A stretch of DNA of 64,000 nt. Origin: Chiua virens (lineage: Eukaryota > Basidiomycota > Agaricomycetes > Boletales > Boletaceae). The stretch is taken from NCBI GenBank assembly GCA_019787685.1, contig JAHNUO010000002.1, forward strand, positions 1,178,001-1,242,000, written 5' to 3'. How positions within the stretch are numbered: position 1 is the stretch's first letter; each line of letters begins with the position of its first letter. The translations under genes were made by a program, and so were the position numbers. The notes under the pieces were generated by a model. It made no database searches. It was given only the letters and a program-made list of their open reading frames with translations, and had not been told where the DNA came from. Positions 45,696-56,786 of this stretch are shown piece by piece.

Positions 45696-48035
45696 TCACA
45701 TTCGAAAAACACCGAATCCTCTCCCTGATCCTTCCCAGGTAGCGAGTCCTGGTGTGCGCGCATCTAAGCGCCTTCGGTTTGAAAGAGCGAGGGCAAGTCC
45801 AACTACATCACGTGTATCTGTAGGCATAATGATTCCATCATCCCACAAGCGAGCAGTCGAGTAGAGCGCAGTCGATTGTGCCTCTATTTCGGCCTTCAAA
45901 CTAGAATGCTGATTCGGGTCCCTGGCAACAAGCGCATCAGATCGTGCGTAATCCACGAGAAAGGTAAAAACCTTGACACGGTTGACATCACTTGTGAGAG
46001 CTGACCCGAACCCATCACCGACACTTTTGCGTTCTGTTGCATTCTTCATCAATTTTCTTGGGTCAAAAATAGTGCCCGTGGAACTTACAGGCCACATCCA
46101 CAAGAAACGTGGAGAATACTGAAACTGCATCAAAGCCGTCGGTCCGGGAGTCATTCGGATCACTTACGGCTCGCCCGGACATCCCTGCACATGTGGAAAT
46201 CAGTCTCGTCGGTGTTAGGAGATCTGTATCGCATAGTTACCATAATTTCCTGCACCGAAACTACCCCCGACGATCACGGTCAACTTGGGAACGTCTGCAC
46301 ATGCGACGGCTCGGACCATCTTCGCGCCATCTTTTGCTATCCCTCCCTTTTCAGCCTTTGAACCTACCATATAGCCTGCAGCAATATCAAGGCACGGTTA
46401 GGTATATGGATAACTGACACACGTACCGGTAACGTTTACAAGGAAAAGTAATGGTATCCTTCGTTGGGAACAAAGTTGGATGAAGTGGGTGGCCTTTAAC
46501 GCCGAGGGGGAGAACAGGATACCATTGTTAGCGACAATGCCAACTTCGTACCCATGGATGTGTGCAAACCCCTGAAAAAAGTGCAGGTTAACCTGGCGGT
46601 TACTTTCAAGCGAGATATTTGTTACAGTCACGATTGTGGTACCATATTCCTTTTTGAATTCTCTGAACCGGCTACCGTCAACCATTCTTGCAATGATGTC
46701 TCGCATATCAAAGGTTTGTCGGAGATCAGTACCGACAATACCGTGCAGTTCGGCCGCTGGGTATAACGGGACTTCTGGCGGAACAGAAGGCTCGGGTAAT
46801 CATTAGTAAGAGATTGGAGTGTGTCACCGCTGATGACTTACCCCCATTGCCTGTCCGCTTGCGATTCCCAAGTCACCCACAATTCCCCTTGCGATAGCTA
46901 TCGCATGGTCATCGTCTCTTGCGAGATGATCGGTCACACCACTCTCGCTAGAATGCATTTGCCCGCCTCCTAATACTTCATCATCAACCTCCTCGCCTGT
47001 GGCAGCCTTGACTAAAGGAGGACCGGCAAGAAAGATACGCCCTTGTTCGCGAACAATAATATTCTCGTCGGCCATTGCAGGGACATAAGCACCACCTACA
47101 TACGTAAATGCGGAGAATATAGAAGACAGATCACCGGGCGCACCAGCAACAGATATACCATGCACCAGGGCTATTTGTGGAATGCCGAGCGCAGACATTT
47201 GCGCCTATGAAAATGTCAATTTAGTCGATCATCCCGCAATGACTCCACTGAACCATGTTGTAAAAAATTCGGCCAAAGTGGTGCTTGTCTGGAAACACCT
47301 AGAATCAGCAGCATTTATGAACACGTGGTGATATTTTCAAGATATTCAAGATACATTAGCCTGATGGGGAAGTGCAGCACCCCCTGATTCCACTGCATCT
47401 CGTTAGCATGAAACCAAAGGCCGCATGTGAAAACGCCTACCAACGTAAATGCATGGTAAGCCGTGTTCTCGAGCGACTTCCTGGGCGCGGAGGTGTTTCT
47501 TTACCTATGAAAGACATGTCAGGGTCGTAACGCCTCGGCACAGCGGGTGGGTCACCGTCAAGGGATAATATGATCCCCCCTTCACAGTAGCATCGTTGAC
47601 GACGACCACACATTCCTTCCCAGCCACACGGCCAATGCCAGTGATGATCCCGGCACCAGGGATGTTCTCTCCCGGATACACCTCGTGAGCAGCCAACTGA
47701 GAGAGCTCGAGAAAAGGCGTGTTCGGATCCAACAGTAACGCCAATCTAGACCAGTGTGAAGACATGCAGTGGCCGAGGACTTGGACTGACCTCTCTCTGG
47801 GTAATCTCTTGCCCTTGCTTCGCATGCGTTCCTGGACCTTCGGACCACCACCCTGCTTTGCGTAGGCAATCTTGGCTTTCAGATCTGACACGAGAGCATC
47901 CATGTTCTCCGCTTTTTGCTTGAATTCTGACGAAGTGGGTGAAACCAAAGACGGGAGGACGGATGCATGGTACAACCGCCTGGTAGTCGAGACCGCCGCG
48001 GTGTGTGTTGATCTTGAGAGCGCAGCTTGCAACAT
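45696..48035 (-). CDS. mccB: 3-methylcrotonyl-CoA carboxylase beta subunit (carboxyltransferase)
   Basis: This mitochondrial carboxyltransferase carboxylates 3-methylcrotonyl-CoA in leucine breakdown, using biotin carried by the alpha subunit. ATG at 48035 begins [20 protein letters not shown], a basic presequence. Motifs: [40 protein letters not shown] core with [150 protein letters not shown]. The stop follows GFGVFRM. A 48-nt stop-free intron lies within [12 protein letters not shown]. The alpha subunit is not in the window. Confidence 0.93.
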
Positions 48036-48186
48036 GTTTAGGGACAACGAAGTACAATGTTGCAAGCACAGACGAGCGTGTAAGCACCGATAAACCGGCA
48101 CGGAACTCGACGTCGGCTAATATAGTTCCGGTGAATTACAGCAAGTGATCGTACTAAGACTCTACTAGGCGCTGTCTACGATCAGT
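48036..48186. other. Intergenic region, MCC beta promoter
   Basis: 151 bp between the ArfGAP stop and the MCC beta start. Contains the MCC beta leader and probably its core promoter. No motif was recognised. Confidence 0.35.
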
Positions 48187-49543
48187 CTAGAAATCGTGCC
48201 ATTCGTCCCACTCGTCGACCTTTGGGGCGTTCTGGGGTTGTGCGGTGTGCGAATTCAGGGATGGGTTTGAGGAAGGTGACGTGTCGGAATACTCGTGGAA
48301 GAGGTCGTTGGTGTCATCATATAATGCAGATGACTCAGCCTCATCATGGAGGGCGAGGGAACCGTAGCCAGATGCAGATGGCCCTGCACCGATTTTATCT
48401 TTTACGGTACCCACGATGCCGTTGACATGATCGGCAACATCCACACCGAGCTGTGACTTTGACCAGCCATTAACGGACTGGCCAGTCACTTGAGCACGCC
48501 TGTGTGCCTCGGAGACGTAACCACGAACGCTAGCGTGTAGATTTGGATCCATTACACGTTCCATGCCAGGCTGGATGACATTTTCGTTTACGACACGTGA
48601 GGCACCAGCGAGGGCGGCGGAAAACAGGGACCACCCTTTAGTTAAGGCGGCTGCAGGATTATCCTGAAAGTCGGTTAATGAAGGGGCAGCAGCGGAGGTC
48701 AGGGTAAAAGAGGGGTGTTGTGACTGTGGAGGAGAGGGGGTATTGCCAAAACCTTGATAACGGCCACCTTGAGATGGAGGTAAGTCGGTGGGACGAAGGG
48801 CGTTGGCTTGACCGAGAGAGGTGAAGTAGGCATCATTCGCGGACTTTTTTACCACGTGGGGAGAATCGGAAGGATGAGTAGAGGAAGGAGGATGGCTGGA
48901 AGGGGGACTACGGGCGGAAGCACGAGACTTGCGAAGACCCTGAGCAGAGGAAGGGCGGGCCGGGAGAGGCGTTGTTGTGATGTGAGAGGGAGTGGATGGT
49001 ACCCAGGGTTTTCCTGCCAAAGTATGGTCCAACTTGGACAGGTGAGTGGGAAAGCATGGGGGTGAAGAGACGACGCACCTTTTCGCGGTATTGGGACGCA
49101 GCCCAGCAGTGATAGAGGGCATGTGTGTCCATACCCTCGGAGTAGCCACCTTGATCTGACGGGGTATAGGAACGCATGAATTCTTTGAAGGGCGCATTTC
49201 CGCCGAGCTGGGAGGAAGGTGTGGGAGGGAAGAGAGGAAGGATGTGGAGACGAACCTGCATGCGCTTAAGCTGATCTTCCTGCCAGGTGTCCATCGAGAC
49301 GGATCTGACGAAGCTGATGTGGGAGATGAGGGAATCGGGATGGGAGAGAAGGGGGAGACCTGCCTGATGTGCACGCCGAAGCCTCTGTGGACGCCGGCGC
49401 ATTGGAGACAGAGGAAGACGGCGAAGCTAACTGAGGTGGATGAGTTGAATCGAGTTGGACGTGTTGAGTTAGATACCTGACGCCCAGTTCGGGTTTGGAT
49501 TACCGCAATCGACGCAGAGGTTGTCGACGTGGTGGAGAGACAT
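48187..49543 (-). CDS. Arf GTPase-activating protein (GCS1/ArfGAP1 type)
   Basis: ArfGAP1 turns off Arf1 on Golgi membranes and drives COPI coat release. Start ATG at 49543 gives MSLHHVDNLCVDCGNPNPNW, the first half of the zinc finger. After the first intron VSFAVFLCLQCAGVHRGFG completes the C-x2-C-x16-C-x2-C finger with the Arg finger in HRGFGVHIS. FVRSVSMDTWQEDQLKRMQ, LGGNAPFKEFMRSY and GMDTHALYHCWAASQYREK follow. The disordered C-terminal part contains KGWSLFSAALAGASRVVNEN, which may be an ALPS-like curvature sensor, and ends DEWDEWHDF. The second intron begins AG|GCAGGT, a GC donor. Four introns in all. It is head to head with the velvet-factor gene. Confidence 0.92.
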
Positions 49544-49685
49544 GACGGAGCGGAAGAAGCGTGTGAAAGTGATTCACGTGGATGTGGTGGAGATTTGCGA
49601 AAGTAGATCAGCGCACATCGGTGAGACGTGAACTCAGCCAGTCGACGCAGCTCGTTTCGGCTTGTTAGCCATAGACCCTCTTCTC
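49544..49685. promoter_or_regulatory. Divergent region between ArfGAP and velvet factor
   Basis: 142 bp if the velvet frame starts at 49686, or 277 bp if it starts at 49821. Both promoters should lie here or extend into the genes. No TATA box or clear operator was seen. Confidence 0.4.
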
Positions 49686-51680
49686 ATGACAACTATACCA
49701 TCTCACAGACTACACAAGACGTGTGAAAACTTATCTTATCTGATTCCCAACTTCAACTCGCTCTCTCTCCTCTACAACGACCATGTCCCACAAACTATTC
49801 CCCCTCGACGCTTGGGGTCAATGGTACGGTCGCAAGTACGTCTCTCCCCTAAACATCCCCCTCCCCCTCACACATCCCCCCCATCTAGACACTACTCTCT
49901 CCAGGTCGTGCAGCACCCCCTCCGCGCCCGCATGTGTGGCTTTGGCGACAAGGTCGGTCCCCTCCCGTCCCCTCTCCACCGTGTTCTCACCCCCTCCAAG
50001 GATCGTCGTCCCCTTGCCCCTGCCGCCGTTGCAAAGATGGTCGTCCGCAGAGAAGACAACTCTCTCGTCGACGTCGAGTACGTCTGTCGCGTTCTTCCCC
50101 CATCGCATTTGCTCACCCCCCATCAGCGAACTCGACTCGTCCTTCTTTCTTGTCACCGTGGATCTGTGGTCAGCTGACGGTAAACGTGAAATGAACCTTG
50201 TCCTCCACCCCTCCTCCACCACAGACCGCTACATCTCCTCCATGGCCGCAAAACAAAGGAAACATCGCACCGCCGTCCCATCCTCTGCCTCTCCCTGCAC
50301 CAGTCCCTCTTCTACTCACACCCCAGTCACAGCTCCTGAGCCACCCCGCTCTTCCTTAGATTCGCAGGTAAGTCATTTCCCCTCGCGAGCCAGTCAGTTC
50401 CCAGACCGTCCGTTAGCCAGCTGTCACCACCATCATCCCAACAGAGTCCCCGTCTGGTTTCACTAGTCCCACCTATTCCTACACGTCCGCTTCCTCCATA
50501 CCCGACCCTATCACATATTCCAACTCCCAGACCTACAACACGTCCCCAGAATCTCCCGAAGCTTGGGGTTACCCACATCCTGCTCATCCTTCGCAAGCTA
50601 TCCAAAACCACCCTCTCCGCAATTCTCCCAGAAATATACCTGCTCCAACAGTCGGTGAACCATGGTCCGCTCAGGTAGCTTACCGCACAGATACAGATCC
50701 TACTTCCTTCCGCACTTGGTCAGGTGCCGACTCCTCGTATCCTATTCAGCCCCAAACTAGTGTCTACAACAACATGGATCCTTCAAATCGCCCTTATCAT
50801 CCAACGGCTCAACCCGACGGGCGTGATTATCAACAATGGAATCACTCTCAACAAGATTCTTACACGGCAAATTATGATACTCCAGCCCTCTATGGTGCGC
50901 CTGCTTACCCACAACAGTCCCCCCAAACACCCTATTATTCAGCCAGCTATCCACAAAGCAATTCCAGCCCCTCCTCTTCCTCTTCACCACGCGCAAGCTC
51001 TCATCCACTTCCTCGACCTGTATATACACGCACACTTGTAGGACCTCTCTCATCCAACGGTTGTCGTCTCTTGGACGAGCACCAAATCCCCGGGATATTC
51101 TTCCTCTTTCAAGACCTATCCGTCCGCACGGAAGGTTCGCATAACCTTATCATGAGGTAGTTTTTTTCATTAACGCGACGCTCAAAATATAACCTCCAGG
51201 GACCTTTCGATTGCGCTTACGGCTTATGAATGTTGGAGAGTGCGCATGTTTACTCCGTCGGGTAACCCGTCGCTGTGGTATTAATAATCTTATTCTTATC
51301 CTAGCTCACCAGCACCTGAGCCTGGCGCACAGCGTGTTCACACAAACGTATCTCCCGTCCTGGCTCAGACTTTCACGGAACCTTTCGTCGTTTTCTCCGC
51401 CAAGCGATTCCCAGGTGTACCTGGTATGTAAAATCGGAGTCTATTTCTCAACTCAGATTCACATTTCTATACTTGCGTAAGAAACCACGCCCCTCTCGAT
51501 CGCATTTGGAAACCAAGGTCAAAAGCTTCCATTGGTAAGACCTTCCATCTTCCGAGTGCACCGGAAGCTGACCACTCCCCTCGGCCCGCCCAGAGGAACC
51601 GACATGGTACCGGAAAGCATGGCCGAAAATCACATCGTGATGGCGATTCTGTGGGTTCCGAATCATCCGATGACACGTAA
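49686..51680 (+). CDS. Velvet-family transcription factor (VosA/VelB-like)
   Basis: Velvet factors are fungal DNA-binding regulators of sporulation and development. The velvet domain is split over several exons: VVQHPLRARMCGFGDK, then DRRPLAPAAVAKMVVRREDN, then DELDSSFFLVTVDLWSADGK and REMNLVLHPSSTTDRYI. A Pro/Ser/Gln-rich linker follows (about 50.25-51.0 kb). The second half of the domain has YTRTLVGPLSSNGCRLLDEH, GIFFLFQDLSVRTEGTFRLR, RLMNVG, PGAQRVHTNVSPVLAQTF and FVVFSAKRFPGVPETTPLSI. The C-terminus is basic then acidic (GKHGRKSHRDGD to SESSDDT). The start is uncertain: the phase of the first junction fits the frame from ATG 49686 or the shorter ATG at 49821, while ATG 49783 is out of frame. 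Confidence 0.88.
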
Positions 51681-51795
51681 CGTAGACCGGAGCCAATGGA
51701 TGTTCTCGACTTGCGCTGCGCGTCCAGTCAATTCATCATTAGCCATGCAACCCCATTAGTGTCTCCATCTGCTAATATATCCACTACCTGCTACT
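51681..51795. other. Convergent gap between velvet and PPR genes
   Basis: 115 bp between two stop codons facing each other, so the transcripts probably overlap at their 3' ends. No other feature was seen. Confidence 0.4.
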
Positions 51796-54700
51796 TCACT
51801 TTGCTCCACTGCGCGTCCGTAACCGTGGCAGCACTGCTGCACGTCGCGCCAGTCTTCGCTCGTACAGCTTAACTTCACGAACAGCTTCCGGATAGTTGTG
51901 ATAGATACGGTGGAGTGCGGCGCTGGCAGCCTCTGCATGGCTTTGCGTGTCGGTGTGATTTAGGGTCGCCGGTGGCGTGTTGGGACCGCGGATGGGCTGT
52001 ACAAGGCGACCTCGCTGCAAATGTTCGAGAACCTGGGACAGAATCTGGAGCGTGACAGCGTGCGGACGCCACATGGACAAGCCCGGGATCACTTGCTGAA
52101 GGATGTGCAGGGGATGTGTAAAATCGGTCGAATCCTCCGGCGAGGGCAGTAATCCTCTTACCCTATCCGTCGTCTTCTTTACTACTCGCGCCCTCCGTAC
52201 ATCCCGGTGCATGGGCGCGTCCGACACCGGCATGTCCACGTCAGGGCCCATCACGTCGAACACTAATGGTGACTCAGGGGCCGGGTCCCTGATGATGGCG
52301 GCCTTGCGGGAATACGGAATGAGGACCCGCTCGAGAACCTCAAAGGCACGTTCTGGTTGGCCGGCTCGGACTAAAACGACCGCGAGATGGTTCCAATTGT
52401 GTGCATCAAACGTGAACCCTTGCGCTTTGGCGCTCGTCCAGGCGTCCAATACCGCGTCGTGGTCACCCGCTGCGGACATTGCGTCAATGTAGATGGACAG
52501 CGGCATGCACAAAAGATTTGAGTGTCGCTTGAGCATAGGGACGGACGTGTCGTCTCCGTTGAAAAGCCCGTTGGCCTCCGAATCCCGTACTGCGAGTGTC
52601 CAAATCTGGGGCCACAATTTGCGGACAATGTCGACATTGAACGTGCGACGATGGACGTCCAAAATAATGGTGAGACATTCCAAAGACGGCTCGCCACCTG
52701 CTTCCAACATCCCGTTGAAGAGTCTTGCCACCTCCTCTGGTCTCTCTTTCCGCGCATACACCAGCATAAGTGGGCTATAGATATTCCCAAGAGCAGATGG
52801 ACGTGATTCGGTCCCAGCCCAACTGGGGTCTTCCATATCTGCATCCATGATCCGGCTCAGGAACGACTCTGCAATCGCCAGGCTCGCTTCCGTGCGCTCG
52901 TTGGCATACGCCCGGAGAACATGCTTGTACGTGCGGGAATCGGGTTTGATACCGCGACGTTTCATTTCTTCGTAACAGCCCTTTGCTTTCGCCAGAGACC
53001 GCTGTCGTACATGCCCCGCCATGATAATAGTGAGCACGTATGTTTCGAGATCGTATAGCGGTCCCCAAGATTTTGCTTTGTCTTCCATCTCTGTAAACAG
53101 CTCCTCGGCGGTATTCATCTTCCCAGCGTCGCAAGCGGATTGGATGATCCAGGAGTATGTGTAAGCATCGGGACGGACGCCGACCCGCACGAGTTTGCGA
53201 AAGATAGCGAGCACGACACGAAAGGGTGTACCGACGAGGACGTAAGCCTTGAGAAGCGTATTATAAACCTCGGTAGATAGAACGCAATGAAAGGATGCAG
53301 ACTGTCGAAGGTAGTCAAAGGTACGGACAACGCCTTCCCATGACCCTGCTTCTACGTGGGCATTCATGAGAGATGTAATCATCTTGCGGTCTGGTGTGAT
53401 ACCCTCGTGCAAGGCCCACAGGTAGAATGCTTCTGCCGCCACAGCATCTTTTCTCCGAGCGAGAAGAGCGATGACAGTGGTGTAGTGAATATGTTCAGGC
53501 TCAATTTTAACAGCACGCATTTGATTGAGCGTGGCTGCGACTGATTCAACATCGCCACGTAGCGCAAAACGTTGGAGGATAATGCTGTAGATATGACCAT
53601 CTGGACGGTGGCCATCATCCTGCATCTGCTTCAGCCAGAAGTCGATGCTATCGGAGTCGGCTTGGTCGGCGTGGGCATGAATGACGGTGGTGTAGTGTAC
53701 AGTTCTCGGTCGTGCACCGCAGAAGGTGCCTCTCGGCGTCCTTGGGAAGAACTTGTTGAAGAGTTTGACCACCTTCTCCGGCTGGCGCGAAACCGCGTAT
53801 GCATGCATAAGCATTGAGCGTGCGACCGCTATCGCCCAGTGGTTGTCATTGTGCTTCGCGAAGAACTCTTCTGCACGATCCACATCGCCGCGGCGCGCAT
53901 AAAGATAGAGCCCGGCAGAGTAATACATTTGTGGGTTGGTCAAAGGATCTATCGATGCGAATATTTCGTCCGCGAGGGAAAATAAATCATGTCGCGCTAG
54001 AAGCCGGGTCACTGAGATCTGAAGATGGAATTTCACGGATAGTTGTTGTCTGCGCATTTCAAGCACTAGTGCATGAGACTGGTGAAGCAACTTCTTGGCA
54101 CAATACGCCTCTAGAAGCAAGTGGCCCATGACGAATCGATCCGACGAATCCACATTCGAGCGCGAGCGCAACAAGCCAACTCCATCGGGGATGTCGACAA
54201 GTATGTTACGGATCGCCTTGTGGAACGACGCAACCTGTGGGAAGGGAACGGATGAAGTATGACGAAAGGTGCGCAAAAATTTCCACTCTCGAACAAGCAG
54301 ATCGAGTGCATGTGATGCATCTAGTCGATAGCGCAAAATAACCGAGATATTCCGGTAAACACCTAAAAGAGTGCATCTTCCGACGTGATCGAGGTAAGCT
54401 CCTTGAGTTTCCCGAGCCAACAGAGACGCATGCGTGTCATCTCCCAACCAAGCATACACCTGAGCAGTGAAACAATTGAGGGGGATAAGATCCGGGGAAT
54501 TATCCTTTAGGCCTGATTTCAAATTCCGGACGACCGGCTCGAGGCGTGTTCCCCAGGTATACAACAAGGGTAGGTCTGGCGGAGTATCGCCGAAAAGTTC
54601 GAATGTATCGAGAACACGTCGGATAAACTGCAATTGCTCTCCTACATTGAGCGGCACATCATTTGCATCCACCCGGACTGACTCCATGAAAAGGTGCCAA

Positions 54701-55242
54701 GCATGCTCTGGGTCAAATGGGGTTGACGCATTCAAAAGGGACCGGAGCTCGTCCACGGGTTCTTCGGGTCCACAGGAGGGACGGTCTGGCTGCGGCCGAT
54801 CACGAAGGTACGTCTGAGATGAGAGGGTATGTGCTGCAGATGAAGAGTGACGCCGTATAGACCGTTGGGGATGATGAGGAATGGACTGTGACCGACGCGG
54901 AATGACTTCATTCATCATGAAGAGTCGATTACGGACTAGGAACAAAGAGGTGAGTGCTGAAACTAGACGGTAAGAAACAAACGGAGTACTTGGGCACCAT
55001 AGTGAATGACGAGAAATGCAAGAATTGGACGATGAATCCGAGAGCGGAAGGTGACATTGGTTGCATTCTAGAGTAGGAGGTCCGAGATCCTTTTCCTTGC
55101 CCTTCCATTGCCGGGGCTTTGGGGAAAAAAAGTCGGCCGGAAATGATCGTCTTGACGGTCGGGCCATGGAACTAAGGACGGACTTGAGAATACGTGCACC
55201 TGACGGTTTTGATATTATGGCGGCTGCCAAAGGCTCGACCAT
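51796..55242 (-). CDS. Large pentatricopeptide-repeat (PPR) protein, probably mitochondrial
   Basis: PPR proteins bind organellar RNA sequence-specifically and affect its stability or translation. One exon encodes 1148 residues from ATG 55242. The N-terminus is basic and Ser/Arg-rich (SSMARPSRRSFPADFF), fitting a presequence. Tandem ~35-residue helical pairs run through the centre, for example VHYTTVIHAHADQADSDSID, MQDDGHRPDGHIYSIILQRF, IEPEHIHYTTVIALLARRKD and ITPDRKMITSLMNAHVEAGS, continuing through VRPDAYTYSWIIQSACDAGK and IKPDSRTYKHVLRAYANER. A CxxC pair (LECNQCHLPL) lies near the N-terminus. The absence of introns stands out here. RNA target unknown. Confidence 0.9.
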   Translation of the reverse strand: MVEPLAAAIISKPSGARILKSVLSSMARPSRRSFPADFFSPKPRQWKGKEKDLGPPTLECNQCHLPLSDSSSNSCISRHSLWCPSTPFVSYRLVSALTSLFLVRNRLFMMNEVIPRRSQSIPHHPQRSIRRHSSSAAHTLSSQTYLRDRPQPDRPSCGPEEPVDELRSLLNASTPFDPEHAWHLFMESVRVDANDVPLNVGEQLQFIRRVLDTFELFGDTPPDLPLLYTWGTRLEPVVRNLKSGLKDNSPDLIPLNCFTAQVYAWLGDDTHASLLARETQGAYLDHVGRCTLLGVYRNISVILRYRLDASHALDLLVREWKFLRTFRHTSSVPFPQVASFHKAIRNILVDIPDGVGLLRSRSNVDSSDRFVMGHLLLEAYCAKKLLHQSHALVLEMRRQQLSVKFHLQISVTRLLARHDLFSLADEIFASIDPLTNPQMYYSAGLYLYARRGDVDRAEEFFAKHNDNHWAIAVARSMLMHAYAVSRQPEKVVKLFNKFFPRTPRGTFCGARPRTVHYTTVIHAHADQADSDSIDFWLKQMQDDGHRPDGHIYSIILQRFALRGDVESVAATLNQMRAVKIEPEHIHYTTVIALLARRKDAVAAEAFYLWALHEGITPDRKMITSLMNAHVEAGSWEGVVRTFDYLRQSASFHCVLSTEVYNTLLKAYVLVGTPFRVVLAIFRKLVRVGVRPDAYTYSWIIQSACDAGKMNTAEELFTEMEDKAKSWGPLYDLETYVLTIIMAGHVRQRSLAKAKGCYEEMKRRGIKPDSRTYKHVLRAYANERTEASLAIAESFLSRIMDADMEDPSWAGTESRPSALGNIYSPLMLVYARKERPEEVARLFNGMLEAGGEPSLECLTIILDVHRRTFNVDIVRKLWPQIWTLAVRDSEANGLFNGDDTSVPMLKRHSNLLCMPLSIYIDAMSAAGDHDAVLDAWTSAKAQGFTFDAHNWNHLAVVLVRAGQPERAFEVLERVLIPYSRKAAIIRDPAPESPLVFDVMGPDVDMPVSDAPMHRDVRRARVVKKTTDRVRGLLPSPEDSTDFTHPLHILQQVIPGLSMWRPHAVTLQILSQVLEHLQRGRLVQPIRGPNTPPATLNHTDTQSHAEAASAALHRIYHNYPEAVREVKLYERRLARRAAVLPRLRTRSGAK

Positions 55243-55851
55243 GAGCACCGGTCCCGGACACTGGCGTCTACTTGTTAATCTGATAGACAACCCAAGTGGA
55301 AAGTTACTAGACCCACCCAGCTGACCGTCGTTGCCCGTAGTTTTCCTAAAAGCTTGAGCGCGTCGGTACTAACTTACTTTGTATTACATAATACATAAAT
55401 ATAAATAAATTAATAACACTTAACTAGCTGTAGAGTCAATCAGTTTGGACGACGAACGTGTCCTATCGCTACATTACTTCCGTGATTGGATCGAATTTGA
55501 CATCACTGGCACGGTCCGCAAAGTCATATCGCATGTGCGCCTTCCATTCTCGCACATCATCTCCGGTGTGCCAGCTTGACCCCGACGACTGCATCTTGTG
55601 ACGACGATCGTTTTTAGTGCGTTCTGATCTTGATAGCGACTTCACCTCGTAGCAGCTCTGTCATTCGTCCAACTTCCCGGGTCCAATCGCCTCTCATTTT
55701 GGTTCCATGTGGCTCCCCGCTCTCCTATTTGTTCCCCGCCGTGTTCGCGTATGGAAACGGCCTGTGTCTCTTTCGGGCCGACCCCGTTCAAGTGTGCTGT
55801 GCGATCGAGCCTTGCGCTCCTCGATCCTCGCTTCTCCCCTTTGGACCCACC
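55243..55851. other. Divergent region between PPR and GNAT genes
   Basis: 609 bp with promoters of two diverging genes. An A+T-rich patch with ATAAATATAAATAAATTAATAA at about 55393 is the most promoter-like element. ORF 55642-56172 on the minus strand is a shadow of the GNAT gene. Confidence 0.45.
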
Positions 55852-56559
55852 ATGTCGGACCGGGACTCCTCTTCTGGCACCTCCCCGCCCCACGAGATCA
55901 TCATCGTTCCTCCACCTGGCCACCCAGAACGGCAGATGCTCCTTGATCAGTGCATCAGCGTGAGGATCGACGTTTTCATACATGAGCAACATTTTCCATT
56001 GGAAGTCGAGGTCGACGAGTACGTCAATCCCCTTCTGAATCACACACCTCCCCATCTGCATCTTTCGCCTTCGATTGCGATAATCGATATGTTCTTCGTG
56101 GGTACAGGCATGATCCGACTTCAATTCATTTCTTGCTCCGACTTGTACCATCCTTGACACCGATTGGGACAATCAGAACCTACGAGGTGGAGGGGGGAAA
56201 TTATTACAAGCTCAGCCGGTTGGCTGTTCTCAAGCAATACCGGCAGTATCGTTTTGGGCGCGATCTCGTGCTCGCTTTACATCAATGGGCGAAAAACGAT
56301 GCGAAGCGAACAGGAGCAATGGTCGTCTGTCATTCCCAGTTGCCTGTTAAAGGATTTTATGCCAAGTATGTCAAGTCTGCGCCGCTCATGCTCATACAGC
56401 TGATTCCTCCTTCCCTTTCAAGGTATGATTATCAGCCAGCGGTAATATTCCCACTAGGAAGTTATTGATATGCACTCAAATTTTCTCCATGAATAGGGGG
56501 ATGAATTTGATGAGGACGGGGCGCCTCATCAGAAGATGGTTGCGTGTTTGTCACCGTAG
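55852..56559 (+). CDS. GNAT-family N-acetyltransferase
   Basis: The family transfers acetyl from acetyl-CoA to an amine; the substrate here is unknown. ATG at 55852. The first exon gives MLLDQCISVRIDVFIHEQHF, typical of this GNAT group. After the first intron: HDPTSIHFLLRLVPSLTPIG and TIRTYE. The acetyl-CoA loop region follows as YYKLSRLAVLKQYRQYRFGR, with Arg-x2-x-Gly-like features in QYRFGRDLVLAL. Next is VVCHSQLPVKGFYAK and, over two short exons, YDYQPAGDEFDEDGAPHQKM. The last introns are about 56367-56422 and 56443-56499. The end is MVACLSP. Product about 165-170 residues. Confidence 0.85.
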
Positions 56560-56786
56560 CAGTATTATCGCAGATCTATAACCAGTATTTGTACTCGCTT
56601 GTTTAAAAGAGTCACGAGGTATATGAACAAGTAAACTAAGGGGGTGTTCTATCAATACAATGTCAACCGATGGAAACCCGTCGTGATATAAGTCCGGTGT
56701 CGTGAACGAATGAACCAATTTGCATAACGTGATTATAGAAACCAGCAAAGAACAAAGCAAAATGCGAAGAGGAAAAATGAAACGCC
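56560..56786. other. Convergent intergenic region
   Basis: 227 bp between the GNAT and HMG stop codons. Probably 3' UTRs. ORF 56551-56790 on the minus strand is without features. Confidence 0.35.

Noticed and set aside
49783..49835. Velvet start at ATG 49783
   Set aside because: This frame cannot join VVQHPLRARM through the GTACGT donor at 49836; the frame of 49686/49821 can.
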